NCBI RefSeq assembly: GCF_904846235.1
Contig: NZ_CAJGZN010000005.1
Location: 62,001-126,000 of the forward strand
Direction: 5' to 3'
Source: Psychrobacter immobilis
GTDB taxonomy: Bacteria; Pseudomonadota; Gammaproteobacteria; Pseudomonadales; Moraxellaceae
DNA length: 64,000 bases
Below the pieces are notes generated by a model. That model did not search any database, was not told the origin of the DNA, and worked only from the letters and a program-made list of their open reading frames with translations. This document shows positions 18,465 to 27,959 of the stretch, piece by piece. The position numbers were made by a program, and so were the translations under genes. Position 1 is the first letter of the stretch; each line of letters opens with the position of its first letter.

Positions 18465-19379
18465 TAGACCTCTTGCAAAAGTAGCAAAGGGAATTAAAAT
18501 AAGAAGACACTCATAACTTTTTAGGAACCATGCCAAACATAGATAAGCTACTCAAACAAAGTGACGCTGGTTTTAAACGCTATACAGGCATTCATAAAGC
18601 CACCTTTTATGACATGCTTGAGGCCATGCAAGAGCATGAAGCATCTAAAACCAAATCAGGCAGACCAAGTGTGCTCAGTCTTAAAGCACAAATACTATTA
18701 GCCCTGACTTATTGGCGTGAATACCGCACGCTTTATCATATCAGTATGGACTTTGGTATTCATGAGTCTTCTGCTAGCCGTATCATTCGTAAAGTAGAAG
18801 ACATCCTGATTGACTCTGGCAAGTTTGAATTGCCTAAAAAGCTGCCTAGTCGTGTCGATGAGGATACCAATTGGTCAGTCGTCATTGTCGATGCCACCGA
18901 AACCCCTATTGAGCGTCCAAAAAAAACCAAAGCGACTACTATAGCGGTAAGAAAAAACAACACACCTTAAAAGCGCAGGTTATCGTTCATTGGCAAACAG
19001 GGTTGATACTTGATGTACAAACCTGCAAAGGGTCAATCCACGATTTTAAGCTGTATAAAGATACTTGTCCTGATTGGTTGCCTGAGAATACTAACTATCT
19101 AGCAGACAGTGGTTATCAGGGTATAGCAAATCTACATAAGCAAACCTTCACACCATTTAAGAAACCTCGTGGTGGTCAGTTATTGGAGATATGCAAACAG
19201 GCCAATCACTATCTGGCAAAGTTCCGTATTGTGGTTGAGCACAAAATAGGCTTAATCAAGTTGTTCAAAATCGTGGCTCATAAATATCGCAACCGTCGTC
19301 AGCGCTATGATCTTAGAATGAAGCTGTTTGCTGGTATCATTAATTCCGAGCTTAGACTATGACTTTTGCAAGAGGTCTA
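18465..19379 (+). mobile_element. IS5-family insertion sequence (IS427-group-like)
   Basis: Perfect 16-bp terminal inverted repeats begin GACCTCTTGCAAAAGT at 18467 and end as its complement at 19377, giving an element of 911 bp. It is flanked by TA on both sides (18465-18466 and 19378-19379), consistent with the TA target duplication of the IS427 group. It carries one transposase split over two frames. Confidence 0.88.
18530..19362 (+). CDS. IS5-family transposase in two frames, joined by probable -1 frameshift
   Basis: The first frame (18530-18970) has an HTH_Tnp_4-type domain (ALTYWREYRTLYHISMDFG) and the first catalytic Asp in VIVDATETPIERP. The second frame continues from about 18920 and holds ADSGYQG (second Asp) and VVEHKIGLIK (Glu), completing the DDE triad. 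An A8 run at 18919-18926 is where a -1 slip takes the ribosome into the second frame, as is usual in this IS group. Reading through gives a fused protein of about 277 aa with no lesion apart from the slip, so it is probably functional. Confidence 0.82.
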
Positions 19380-19507
19380 ATCATCGATCAATAGCAAATA
19401 AATAGCGTATAAATCAATAGCTACTGTTTTGAAGTATAAAAGCCAATCTTATCAGTCATGACTTTCAACCATTCATTTTATTGTTAGCAGCAGAATATAG
19501 ATCAAAC

Positions 19508-19813
19508 CTATGAGATAACTGTCATTTCAGTAACGATAAATTCATCGACCATTCCATCTGTTATTTGTACATAGTTTTGGAAATGCGGGCTTTGTACATG
19601 TTGCTGAAGACACTCGTTGTTTTCCCAAATTTCATAAACCACGAAACCGTTACTATTTGCATTTTCTTGATGCAAGTCATATTGGATACAACCTTGATCA
19701 CCTTGTGATGCTGCTGTCAGTTTAAGCAGCTCAGTTTTGACTTGTTCAACGTGCTCAGGTTTGGCTTTGATCGTGGCGACGATGGTAAGTGGTTTGTTTG
19801 CTTGCGTGCTCAT
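19508..19813 (-). CDS. YgiN-like antibiotic biosynthesis monooxygenase (ABM) domain protein
   Basis: 101-aa dimeric ferredoxin-like ABM domain protein. KPLTIVATIKAKPEHVEQVK, GCIQYDLHQ and FVVYEIWENNECLQQHVQSPHFQNY are the family core with the conserved His near the end. Homologues oxidise quinols or act as heme-free monooxygenases; the role here is unknown. AGGAT precedes ATG 19813. It lies downstream of the MDR gene on the same strand with a 99-base gap, probably one unit. A decayed copy of this domain sits at 22180-22275. Confidence 0.85.
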   Translation of the reverse strand: MSTQANKPLTIVATIKAKPEHVEQVKTELLKLTAASQGDQGCIQYDLHQENANSNGFVVYEIWENNECLQQHVQSPHFQNYVQITDGMVDEFIVTEMTVIS

Positions 19814-19912
19814 CTATTTATCCTATGTTTATTATTATCATTGATTTAAATAGGTCCAACGTGTCTGCTAAAAACGTCACATTGGACCTATTAATCTAAA
19901 TGGCGTTATGCG

Positions 19913-20971
19913 TTATGCAGACCAGCCTTCTAATACAATCTTGCCATGCGCTTGCTGTTTTTCTAGCATTTGGTGCGCACTACGTAGATGTTCAGCGGTG
20001 ATAGCCCCAAGATTGTGAGCGACCGTGGTTTTGATCTCGCCTGCATCAATCAATTTTGCCACTGCATTTAATAAATGATGCTGTTCAATCATGTCTGGCG
20101 TATTGAACATTGAGCGTGCAAACATAAACTCCCAATGCAGGCTTAAGCTTTTGGTTTTAAGAGGGTTGGCATCTAGTGATTTTGGATCATCAATCAGTCC
20201 AAGCTTACCCTGCGGCTTTAAGCATTTAATGATTTCTTCATAATGATCTTCAGTGTTATTGAGACTCACCACGTAATCTACTTCAGCAATACCTGTTTTT
20301 TGTAGTTCATCAGACAATGGGTTGCGGTGATTGATAACATGATCAGCACCCAAATCTTTGAGCCACTGCACGCTCTCATCTCTCGAAGCCGTACCAATAA
20401 TCGTGGCAGACGTTCTTGTCTTTAATAACTGAGTTAAGATAGATCCAACACCGCCCGCTGCGCCAATGACCAATACTGAGACGTTATTAGCATTCTCGCT
20501 ACTACCGCTCTCATTCGCTGCGCTATCAGAGACAGGTACTTGTAAACGGTCGAACAACATCTCCCAAGCTGTAATCGTCGTGAGTGGTAATGCAGCTGCC
20601 TCAGCGAAAGACAAAGAGGCTGGCATGTTTCCAATGATACGCTCATCGACCAACTGATATTCAGCATTGCTGCCTGAACGGGTCAAATCTCCAGCATAAT
20701 AGACGTTGTCGCCTACTGAGAATAAACTGACGCCTTCACCGACAGCCGTCACAGTACCAGCAGCATCCCAACCAATAACAGCATACTCACCCTCTGCGGC
20801 AGGACGCCCTTCACGGATTTTGTAATCTACTGGATTGACTGATATGGCTTTTACTTCTACGAGAATATCGCGGCCTGAAGCAATTGGCTTATCAAGGGTG
20901 ATGTCTTGTAGCGATTGTTCATTATCAATAGGTAGATTATTTTGATAACCAATGGCTTTGATAGTTTGCAT
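19913..20971 (-). CDS. Zinc-binding-type alcohol dehydrogenase/quinone oxidoreductase (MDR family)
   Basis: 352-aa medium-chain dehydrogenase/reductase. N-terminal GroES-like domain with ISVNPVDYKIREG and VIGWDAAGTVTAVG, then a Rossmann domain with VLVIGAAGGVGS for NADPH. No catalytic zinc cysteine set is seen, so it is of the zinc-independent quinone oxidoreductase branch. A Ser/Asn-rich insert (SDSAANESGSSENANN) sits before the Rossmann domain. AGGAT precedes ATG 20971. It precedes the ABM gene on the same strand; electron transfer to quinones is a plausible shared theme. Confidence 0.88.
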   Translation of the reverse strand: MQTIKAIGYQNNLPIDNEQSLQDITLDKPIASGRDILVEVKAISVNPVDYKIREGRPAAEGEYAVIGWDAAGTVTAVGEGVSLFSVGDNVYYAGDLTRSGSNAEYQLVDERIIGNMPASLSFAEAAALPLTTITAWEMLFDRLQVPVSDSAANESGSSENANNVSVLVIGAAGGVGSILTQLLKTRTSATIIGTASRDESVQWLKDLGADHVINHRNPLSDELQKTGIAEVDYVVSLNNTEDHYEEIIKCLKPQGKLGLIDDPKSLDANPLKTKSLSLHWEFMFARSMFNTPDMIEQHHLLNAVAKLIDAGEIKTTVAHNLGAITAEHLRSAHQMLEKQQAHGKIVLEGWSA

Positions 20972-21031
20972 AATATTGTATCCTGTTTTTAATGAAAAAT
21001 TTTTTAATAATAAAATTTGAAAATATAGTTA

Positions 21032-21201
21032 GGGCGTGTCTTCAATTCACTCGATAGTTATCTAAATGGGCTAAAAATAGCTAAATTTTGCCAAACATCG
21101 TCAAACCGCTGGTTAATATCCCGATATTATCTGCACTATTTTCCTCGTTTGACGGCAACTTATCTCATTTTTATCACCATTTTTGAAATGAAGACACGCC
21201 C
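21032..21201. mobile_element. 170-bp MITE-like element
   Basis: Non-coding element with terminal inverted repeats GGGCGTGTCTTCA at both ends (21032 onward, and complement ending 21201), flanked by TA at 21030-21031 and 21202-21203. An inner inverted repeat (CGTCAAAC and GTTTGACG) gives it a foldback core. No coding frame. Its ends differ from those of the IS5-family element at 18467, so it would need a transposase encoded elsewhere. Confidence 0.75.
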
Positions 21202-21260
21202 TAGTAATGGTTTAATTGTTCGAAATTTATTGATGCCGCAAAATATAAATCTTATGCATC

Positions 21261-22124
21261 TTATGCAAAAATTGACTGCAATAATGTTTGAGTCTGCTGC
21301 TCAAGCTCTGCAATGGCTGCTTGGTTTAAAGCATCAGCATGTGGTCGACCAAATTCTCCTCTTGCATCGCCATGTGCGCCACCTTTGATGTCGTTATCAA
21401 AGTATGTACCAGTATCGTCAGCGAACTCATCCGAGATGGCCAACTCCGTTAGGATATTTGCGCCTTTGTCTGCTGATGACCAATGCTGACCATACGCTTC
21501 GTTAGCCATTTTTGTATTCAGTAGCGAACCTGGGTTAACGGCGATGACATTGATATCGTTGCTAACGACTGTGTCAGCTAATGCCATACTCCACATGGTT
21601 AATGCCAGCTTACTTTGGGCATAAGCATCTTTATCATCGAGGCGGGTTTGACCTGCAAGTGCTTGATAAGATATTGACGCTTGCGCAGCTGAGCTTAAGT
21701 TCACAATACGCGCTTTATCAGACTGCTTGAGCAAAGGCAACAAAGCATTGGTCAGCTCATAAGGCGCTAGGTAATTGACTACGAAACGTACATCCAAACC
21801 GTCTTTCGTCATTGCTGATGCCGTAGTATAAATCCCTGCATTATTTATGAGCACATCAAGCTTGGTCAGTTTTTCATTGACGTCTGCTGCCATCTTTAGC
21901 ACATCCGTCAGATCAGAAAAATCAGCCACAAACCCATCAATATTATCTACTGCTGCGCCTGTCGCGACTGCTCGAACTTCTGCAATGACGCTAGCAAGCT
22001 TGTCAGCATCGCGGCCATGCAAGTACACTTGGTGCCCAGCTTCTACCAGTTTTAACGCTGCCAATTTGCCAATGCCATCTGTGCTGCCAGTAATTAAAAT
22101 TGTTTTAGTGTTATTCAGAGTCAT
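21261..22124 (-). CDS. Short-chain dehydrogenase/reductase
   Basis: 287-aa classical-type SDR: cofactor motif TGSTDGIGK, structural NNAG, catalytic Ser in NLSSAAQAS and Tyr-Lys in YAQSK. Long C-terminal region typical of retinol dehydrogenase-like/WW-domain oxidoreductase-like SDRs. AAGGGCGG precedes ATG 22124. Substrate unknown. It faces the remains of an ABM gene and a LysR gene, so its former regulator seems lost. Confidence 0.88.
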   Translation of the reverse strand: MTLNNTKTILITGSTDGIGKLAALKLVEAGHQVYLHGRDADKLASVIAEVRAVATGAAVDNIDGFVADFSDLTDVLKMAADVNEKLTKLDVLINNAGIYTTASAMTKDGLDVRFVVNYLAPYELTNALLPLLKQSDKARIVNLSSAAQASISYQALAGQTRLDDKDAYAQSKLALTMWSMALADTVVSNDINVIAVNPGSLLNTKMANEAYGQHWSSADKGANILTELAISDEFADDTGTYFDNDIKGGAHGDARGEFGRPHADALNQAAIAELEQQTQTLLQSIFA

Positions 22125-22179
22125 AAACCGCCCTTATTGTTTGAATTATTGTTTCAGTTTTGGATACCTGTTCTATTTT

Positions 22180-22275
22180 ATCCGTCGTGATAGCGTCCAT
22201 TGTAATGAAAGTGTTGTGATTCAAACAGTAGCCATCACCTAAAACACTTTCAATATAATTTTGAAAGTGAGGTAT
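22180..22275 (-). pseudogene. Remnant of an ABM/YgiN-like monooxygenase gene
   Basis: On the minus strand the frame reads IPHFQNYIESVL then NTFITMDAIT. This resembles the C-terminal end of the intact ABM protein at 19508-19813 (SPHFQNYVQITDG and FIVTEMTVIS). There is no N-terminal domain or start codon. The match is short, so the call is tentative. Confidence 0.45.
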
Positions 22276-22330
22276 ATTTAAGGGGCTATGTAGAGCATTA
22301 TCTAAGCGATTGTTTGTTATATTTGAGACA

Positions 22331-22718
22331 ATGCCTATGTACTTAGAGAAGTTTGGTGAACCTAAGACACCCTCAGCATTGGCTGAATATAATTGTCTGT
22401 GTCTGGGACACAATGACAAATATTTTAGTCAATGGACGTTTGAAGGCTTGGACAAACAAACGAGCGCCGCTGTATCGGGCAAAAGATGGTGACGTGGTCA
22501 GGCGTTGGACAATAATGGAACATGGTCTTGCACTAAAATCTCGTTTGGACATTATTTCTGATATAAAAGAAGGACGGCACATTGAAATTAAACTAGGGGG
22601 TTGGCAAGTTACCCCCTATCCACTATATTTGATCTGTCCTGAACGACGATTGATTGACCCACTGTTCAATGCCGTAAAAGAGTATTTAATCGACTGCGTG
22701 CAAAATGTTTTGGCTTGA
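22331..22718 (+). pseudogene. Broken LysR C-terminal fragment, paralogue of the regulator at 4302-5216
   Basis: Two overlapping frames together encode the last ~130 residues of a LysR effector domain: YNCLCLGHNDKYFSQWTFE in the first, then KDGDVVRRW, LALKSRLDI and YPLYLICPERRLIDPLFN in the second. The shift falls near 22480. The same blocks occur almost unchanged in the intact LysR at 4302-5216. No HTH domain is left. It lies divergent to the SDR at 21261, as a former regulator would. Confidence 0.8.
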
Positions 22719-22906
22719 ATAGCGTTCGACCTTAAACAAAATACAGTCGACTCCTCTTAAAGAGCATACGGTTCTACTGGGGTAAATATTGTGCAGCCTC
22801 TGTTGTGCTTGCGAGCAGCCAACGAGAAAACTTATAACCATCAGCACATAGTAAAACCTACTAGCAAGATGACAATCATATGTATCACTTTTATGTTGGA
22901 TTGACG

Positions 22907-23833
22907 TCACCTTCCAATACGCCAACCTCTAAATTTGGCAAAAAAACGGTTTATTTTGTCAGAAAAGTTCAATGTCTCTGATTCTGGCACTGCTTCAACA
23001 TGATGGCGAGCTGCCAATATCGGTTGCTGTACCAATCTTTCGTGATGATCAAACGCCCGATCAAGACTGATACTCATCATAGAAAAATTGGTCGGTCGTG
23101 GTAGGCAGCGATATACCTGACCTTTATTAATCAAATCAATCACCATATGTGCATCTTTGAACTCGGTCAACATGAGTACCATCAGATCAGGCTGGATATT
23201 TTTTAGCGCATAAACAATGGGAGTGATATTTTCTTTATTGAGCGTCGAATCCGTAATAGTGACGCCAAAGCGTTTTTTTTGTAATAAGCTGGCAGCCTGC
23301 TCAATATTGCTTGCCCAGCTCACGGTATAAGCACTCTTAAAATGACTTTTTATTTGCTGATAGACACTCTCATCATCATCTAACACCAATATACTACGCT
23401 TGCTATCAATGCTGGCATGAATACGGTTTTGAGTATCATGATTTCCAGTAATTTCTTGGGTTTTCTGAGAAATCTCTGTAGCTTTATTAACGGTTTTTTT
23501 GAGTTCATCATTCTGCCAAGGCTTTGTGATATAGCGATAAATCTCGCCTTCATTCACAGAATCAATCACTGCATTCAGATCTGCATATCCCGTCAATAAG
23601 ATACGAATAGTGTTCGGGGATGCCGCCTTGATATCACGCAACACTTCTGTACCTTGCTTATCTGGCATGCGTTGATCGCTGACGACCACTTGTACCTCAT
23701 TCGCGTTGATATATTCCATCAGCTCAGTAGCATCAGTAGTGGTAAACACATCGTGTGACTGTCGGAAGTGCATTTTTAAACTGCGTAAAATGCGTGGTTC
23801 ATCATCGATAAAGGCAATTTTTGGTTTTTGCAT
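22907..23833 (-). CDS. Response regulator with two receiver domains
   Basis: 308-aa protein with two REC domains and no DNA-binding or enzymatic output domain. REC1 (about residues 5-120) has DDE at 10-12, phospho-acceptor Asp53 in VVSDQRMP, and Lys104 in YITKPW. REC2 (about 147-265) keeps DDD at 152-154 and Asp195, but the conserved Lys is Arg246 (LPRPT), so it is probably non-phosphorylatable or altered. A basic tail follows. It is 33 bases downstream of the kinase gene and surely its partner; output may be protein-protein. Confidence 0.85.
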   Translation of the reverse strand: MQKPKIAFIDDEPRILRSLKMHFRQSHDVFTTTDATELMEYINANEVQVVVSDQRMPDKQGTEVLRDIKAASPNTIRILLTGYADLNAVIDSVNEGEIYRYITKPWQNDELKKTVNKATEISQKTQEITGNHDTQNRIHASIDSKRSILVLDDDESVYQQIKSHFKSAYTVSWASNIEQAASLLQKKRFGVTITDSTLNKENITPIVYALKNIQPDLMVLMLTEFKDAHMVIDLINKGQVYRCLPRPTNFSMMSISLDRAFDHHERLVQQPILAARHHVEAVPESETLNFSDKINRFFAKFRGWRIGR

Positions 23834-23866
23834 GAGGCTCTCTTTAAATAAGTAGTTGGAAGTCTC

Positions 23867-26224
23867 TCAACTTTCAAATAAGGCCTGCGAAGGTTTGGCT
23901 TTATGAGCGATAGACTGTATCGGCAGCAGGATGGTAAACGTCGTTCCAGTGCCAACGATTGAGCTGACCTCGATGCGACCGCTATGTTGTTCGATAATTT
24001 GTGCTGTGATAGCCAATCCCAACCCCGTGCCATCACCGGCTTTTTTGGTGGTGAAAAAAGGCTCAAAGATCTGCGTTAAAATACTCTCTTTGATACCAAC
24101 ACCATTATCTGTAATGCTGATTGCCACGTATTGTCGCGACTCATCAACAGACGAGAGGATCTGTAATGCCCCTTTATGATCCATTGGCATGGCTTGGGCG
24201 GCATTATTAAATAGATTGAGTAATACTTGGTTGATTTGCGAAGGATTGCATTGAATCAATGGTAGCTCAGCCAGACTGGTGCTGACATCTAGAGTTTTTA
24301 GATTATTACGTGCCATCACCAAAGACGTGTTGATACAGTCATTGATATCGACCTCTTTTACCTTGGATTCGTCAATTCGAGAGAAATCACGCAAACTCAC
24401 GACCAACTCCGCAATCTGATCGACGCCATACAGGCCGTCTTTGATCAAATCTGTCAAATCCTCCCTGACTTCATCTTCTTTAATTGCCTCGCAACACTGC
24501 AAGGTCTCCTCTATCAATTGAGTCACTTGTGCTTGGTCAGCCTCTGGTTCTTTTAACGCATGCAATAATTGATCGGTATGCTGTATCAGCTCATCAAAAC
24601 GCATGAAGTTATCACCGACCAGCTCCATATTGCTACGCACATAGCCAAGAGGCGTATTGACCTCGTGCGCCACGCCTGCCACCATCTGACCGAGTGTGGC
24701 CATTTTTTCGGAGCGTACCAGATGCACTTGTGAGGCTTTTAATTCGTCCATGGCTTGCTGCAAATCTTTCGTACGGGCGGTCACTTGGCTCTCTAGATGG
24801 ACATTTATTTCAGCAAGCGCGCCTTCGTTTTCGACGACACGATCAATCAGTTGATTGGTCTGCTCACTGATGACTTGGATTTCACTGACATTTGAGTGTG
24901 GCAATTTATGCACACTTAATTTTTGATATTGTTTTTGCTCAATCAATGTACCCATATCAGCCACGGCCATTGCCATGTGCTTCAATGGACGCGTAAAGTA
25001 GCGACGAAATACCCATGCAGTCAGTAATAAAATCGGAATAAACCCCAATAGCATGGCTTGAATCAGCTGGTTTGACAGTGCATCTGCCACGCTCATCATG
25101 TCATTATCAGGCTTAACGATGACCATCTTCCAATACGTAAATGGCATACGAAACACAAAAGCGGTGGCAGACTGCTGTAACACAAAATCATTGGGCACAG
25201 CGATGGTATCGACCAAATGACTGCCGACTAAGTTAAACGTCTGATCGATGTTCAACAGCAATAATGCGGAGAGTAATTGGGATTCTTGTTCGCTGATTTT
25301 GTCCAAATTGGTCGTGCTCAAAATACTACGGGCGGCGAGCGTGAAACGGCCTTCATCTTTGGCAGTCGCTTCATCGATCAGTGTGCGATTGATACTATCT
25401 AGGCGATCAGCAATAGGTGCAAAGCTAGGGTTTTTCTTGGCCAATTGATGTGCGGTTACCATTTCGCCCTGAGGATTATCTTCCGTCACTTGAGTGACCA
25501 TCGACTGATCAGGAAAGGTCAAAAACCGATTGTCCAGGTCTACCAAAAAGACGTAACCACCTACCTTATCTTGCCATTTTTGCATGGCATCATCGAGATT
25601 ATCCAATAACAAATTAAAACTCACCACGCCATCAAAAGCTTGGTTACGACTGTCATATAACGACTTGGCACAAGTCATCATCGGCTGATTGCTCACGGGA
25701 TCCACATACGCACGGCTCCAGACACAGTGGTCATGACGTGCATACATCGCTGGAATGTACCACCAATTTCGATAATAAGGATTGGGTGTTTGGCTCACTT
25801 GATTATAGCGTTCTGATGGTTGCATGTTGCCTGCATCATCACGCGCCCACACAAACGACTGACGCTCTCGACCTTGCTCATACATATTGGGGTCAAACCA
25901 TACACCTCCGCCCACGATTCGCAGGTCCGTCTGCTGCATGAGATTGCCAAAGGTTTCTTTATAAAGAACGTCTTCTTTTGGCAAGCCACCAGCCATCGTA
26001 CTGGTCGCCTTTGCCAATCCATCGACATGGCTGATACTCGCCATGATGCTATTGATTGCTTCATTACCCGTTTCAACCACTGTTTCTGAAGTCATCTCTA
26101 GTAGGCGCGGCTTCGCTTGGGTTTCAATAACCCAGTACACCATCAGAATAATCAATGAAAAAGCCAATGCCAAAATAATCAGCATGCGCGTGGAAATACT
26201 ACCAAGCCGATTAGCCACACTCAT
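23867..26224 (-). CDS. Membrane histidine kinase with periplasmic sensor domain
   Basis: About 785-aa sensor kinase. Order: N-terminal helix (MLIILALAFSLIILMVYWV), a periplasmic dCache-like region of about 330 residues (GGGVWFDPNMYEQG, WWYIPAMYA), second helix (AMLLGFIPILLLTAWVF), HAMP, coiled coil, HisKA with H-box GVAHEVNTPLGYV, then HATPase with N-box LLNLFNNAAQA, DNGVGI and GTGLGL. ATG 26224 is preferred to 26272 because AAGG lies seven bases upstream. It is co-transcribed with the double-REC protein. The ligand is unknown; dCache kinases of this type often sense small carboxylates or amino acids. Confidence 0.88.
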   Translation of the reverse strand: MSVANRLGSISTRMLIILALAFSLIILMVYWVIETQAKPRLLEMTSETVVETGNEAINSIMASISHVDGLAKATSTMAGGLPKEDVLYKETFGNLMQQTDLRIVGGGVWFDPNMYEQGRERQSFVWARDDAGNMQPSERYNQVSQTPNPYYRNWWYIPAMYARHDHCVWSRAYVDPVSNQPMMTCAKSLYDSRNQAFDGVVSFNLLLDNLDDAMQKWQDKVGGYVFLVDLDNRFLTFPDQSMVTQVTEDNPQGEMVTAHQLAKKNPSFAPIADRLDSINRTLIDEATAKDEGRFTLAARSILSTTNLDKISEQESQLLSALLLLNIDQTFNLVGSHLVDTIAVPNDFVLQQSATAFVFRMPFTYWKMVIVKPDNDMMSVADALSNQLIQAMLLGFIPILLLTAWVFRRYFTRPLKHMAMAVADMGTLIEQKQYQKLSVHKLPHSNVSEIQVISEQTNQLIDRVVENEGALAEINVHLESQVTARTKDLQQAMDELKASQVHLVRSEKMATLGQMVAGVAHEVNTPLGYVRSNMELVGDNFMRFDELIQHTDQLLHALKEPEADQAQVTQLIEETLQCCEAIKEDEVREDLTDLIKDGLYGVDQIAELVVSLRDFSRIDESKVKEVDINDCINTSLVMARNNLKTLDVSTSLAELPLIQCNPSQINQVLLNLFNNAAQAMPMDHKGALQILSSVDESRQYVAISITDNGVGIKESILTQIFEPFFTTKKAGDGTGLGLAITAQIIEQHSGRIEVSSIVGTGTTFTILLPIQSIAHKAKPSQALFES

Positions 26225-26650
26225 AAACAAACCTTGTATTGATGCGCCTACTGTTATCAATGACTCATACAATAAGTCAAGACATCAGCCATACGCAGCC
26301 ACCATTCATAGTGAGCTCAAGGATACGATGCGGTTATGACAAGATAATGACAAAAGTCGTGTTTTTAGGGTTTATCCTCATTTTAAACACAACAAAAAAA
26401 ACAGCGCAGACAATACCATAAGCATTTTGATTACTATTCATCATTCATCCCTGATTAATTTATTTAGTGATAAGTTAAGGTTTATCATTGACGACATCCC
26501 TTGCCTGTAGACTATAATTTCATAACAGCGCTTAGAAGTTTGTCGCGCACACGACAATTCCTCAATAAATGAGAGATAAATACGTTTAAACATTCATAGT
26601 AAAGGAATAGACCTCCGCTACTTCTAACAAAACGGACAAGTAATATAATC
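26225..26650. other. Divergent promoter region between kinase and beta-lactamase
   Basis: About 426 AT-rich bases with no gene. A candidate sigma-70 promoter for the beta-lactamase is TTGACG (26488-26493), a 19-base spacer, and TATAAT (26513-26518), 133 bases before the start codon. No ampR-like regulator gene is adjacent. Confidence 0.4.
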
Positions 26651-27826
26651 ATGAAAAAATCAGTGCGAACACTTTTTAGCCGAGTTGGTCTGACTGCTGT
26701 CGTTGCCGCCTTATTGATATCTGGACAAGTGCAAGCAGCAGACAGCGACAGTCATCTGAAAAGCACAGTAGATGCACAAGCCAAGTCGCTAATGAAAGCA
26801 CATGATATTCCAGGTATGGCATTTGGTATTATTGTCGATGGAAAGTCGTCTTTTTATAACTACGGTTTGGCTGACAAACAATCTGGCAAGGCTGTTTCAG
26901 AAAACACTATCTTTGAGTTGGGCTCTATCAGTAAGACCTTTGCCGCGACTTTGGCCAGTTACTCCGAACTCAATGGCACACTCGACTTGGAGGATACCGC
27001 TGATAAATACATTCCTTATCTACAAGACAGCGCCATTGGTAACACCAAGCTTATCAACCTAGCCACCTATTCGGCAGGTGGTCTACCACTTCAAGTACCT
27101 AACGATGTCAAAAACAATAAGGAATTGTTCCGCTACTATAAGTCGTGGCAACCTGCCTTCCCTATCAACTCAAAACGTCTATACTCTAACGCCAGTATAG
27201 GACTATTCGGCCATATATCAGCCTTGAGTATGGGCGCGGATTACACACAGGTGATGGAAGATAAAATACTGCCCTTACTCAATATGCCTAGTACCTTTGT
27301 CAATGTTCCTAACGACAAAATGGACGATTATGCGTTTGGTTATAACGCTGCTGGAGAGCCGATAAGAGTTAACCCTGGGATTTTGGACGCCGAAGCTTAT
27401 GGTATTAAATCAACCAGCGCGGATATGACCCATTACATGGCGGCTAACATGGGGTTAATCCCTTTGGATAAAAATATTCAACAGTCATTGCAAAACACTA
27501 GAAAGGGATACTATCAAGCGAGCACTGTTACACAGGGATTGGCGTGGGAGATGTATCCATTCCCCACTCAGCTAGACACACTGCTTGAAGGTAATTCAAC
27601 GGATGTGGTACTCAAGCCACAGCCCATCATAGCGAACAATCAGCCGACACCTGTTTTAAACGATGTATGGGTGAACAAGACAGGCGCTACCAATGGTTTC
27701 GGTGGATATATCGCTTATATTCCCGCAAAAAAATCTGGTATTGTCATTTTGGCAAATAAGAACTACCCCAACGCAGAGAGGGTCAAAGCGGCTTACACCA
27801 TCCTGCAAAGTGCGATGGCTAATTGA
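26651..27826 (+). CDS. ampC: Class C (AmpC-type) serine beta-lactamase
   Basis: 391-aa periplasmic serine beta-lactamase; signal peptide to about residue 29-30 (VQAA/DS). All class C motifs are readable: catalytic Ser92 in SISK (SxxK, Lys95), Tyr178-Ser-Asn180 (YSN), and Lys343-Thr-Gly345 (KTG). Length matches AmpC. The KTG is followed by ATNGFGGYIAYIP, as in AmpC enzymes. No regulator of the AmpR type is next to it, so expression may be constitutive or controlled elsewhere. Substrate range cannot be inferred. Confidence 0.92.
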   Translation: MKKSVRTLFSRVGLTAVVAALLISGQVQAADSDSHLKSTVDAQAKSLMKAHDIPGMAFGIIVDGKSSFYNYGLADKQSGKAVSENTIFELGSISKTFAATLASYSELNGTLDLEDTADKYIPYLQDSAIGNTKLINLATYSAGGLPLQVPNDVKNNKELFRYYKSWQPAFPINSKRLYSNASIGLFGHISALSMGADYTQVMEDKILPLLNMPSTFVNVPNDKMDDYAFGYNAAGEPIRVNPGILDAEAYGIKSTSADMTHYMAANMGLIPLDKNIQQSLQNTRKGYYQASTVTQGLAWEMYPFPTQLDTLLEGNSTDVVLKPQPIIANNQPTPVLNDVWVNKTGATNGFGGYIAYIPAKKSGIVILANKNYPNAERVKAAYTILQSAMAN

Positions 27827-27896
27827 AGTAGAAGAAAACAGAACGTTGCTGTGTCTCTAGTGATATTCACCTTTTTTAAACCAATATAATGAATGT

Positions 27897-27934
27897 AAAA
27901 AAAGTCCTTTATATCAGTATAAAGGACTTTTTTT
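27897..27934. terminator. Strong bidirectional terminator between beta-lactamase and acetamidase genes
   Basis: AAAAAAAGTCCTTTATA pairs with TATAAAGGACTTTTTTT around the loop TCAG. T-runs occur on both strands, so it can serve both convergent genes. Confidence 0.9.
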
Positions 27935-27959
27935 CTAAACTTGAGAGTGTTAGTTCTTA

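Noticed and set aside
22686..22925. 79-codon minus-strand frame before the double-receiver gene
   Set aside because: No recognisable protein features, overlaps the LysR fragment, no clear ribosome site.
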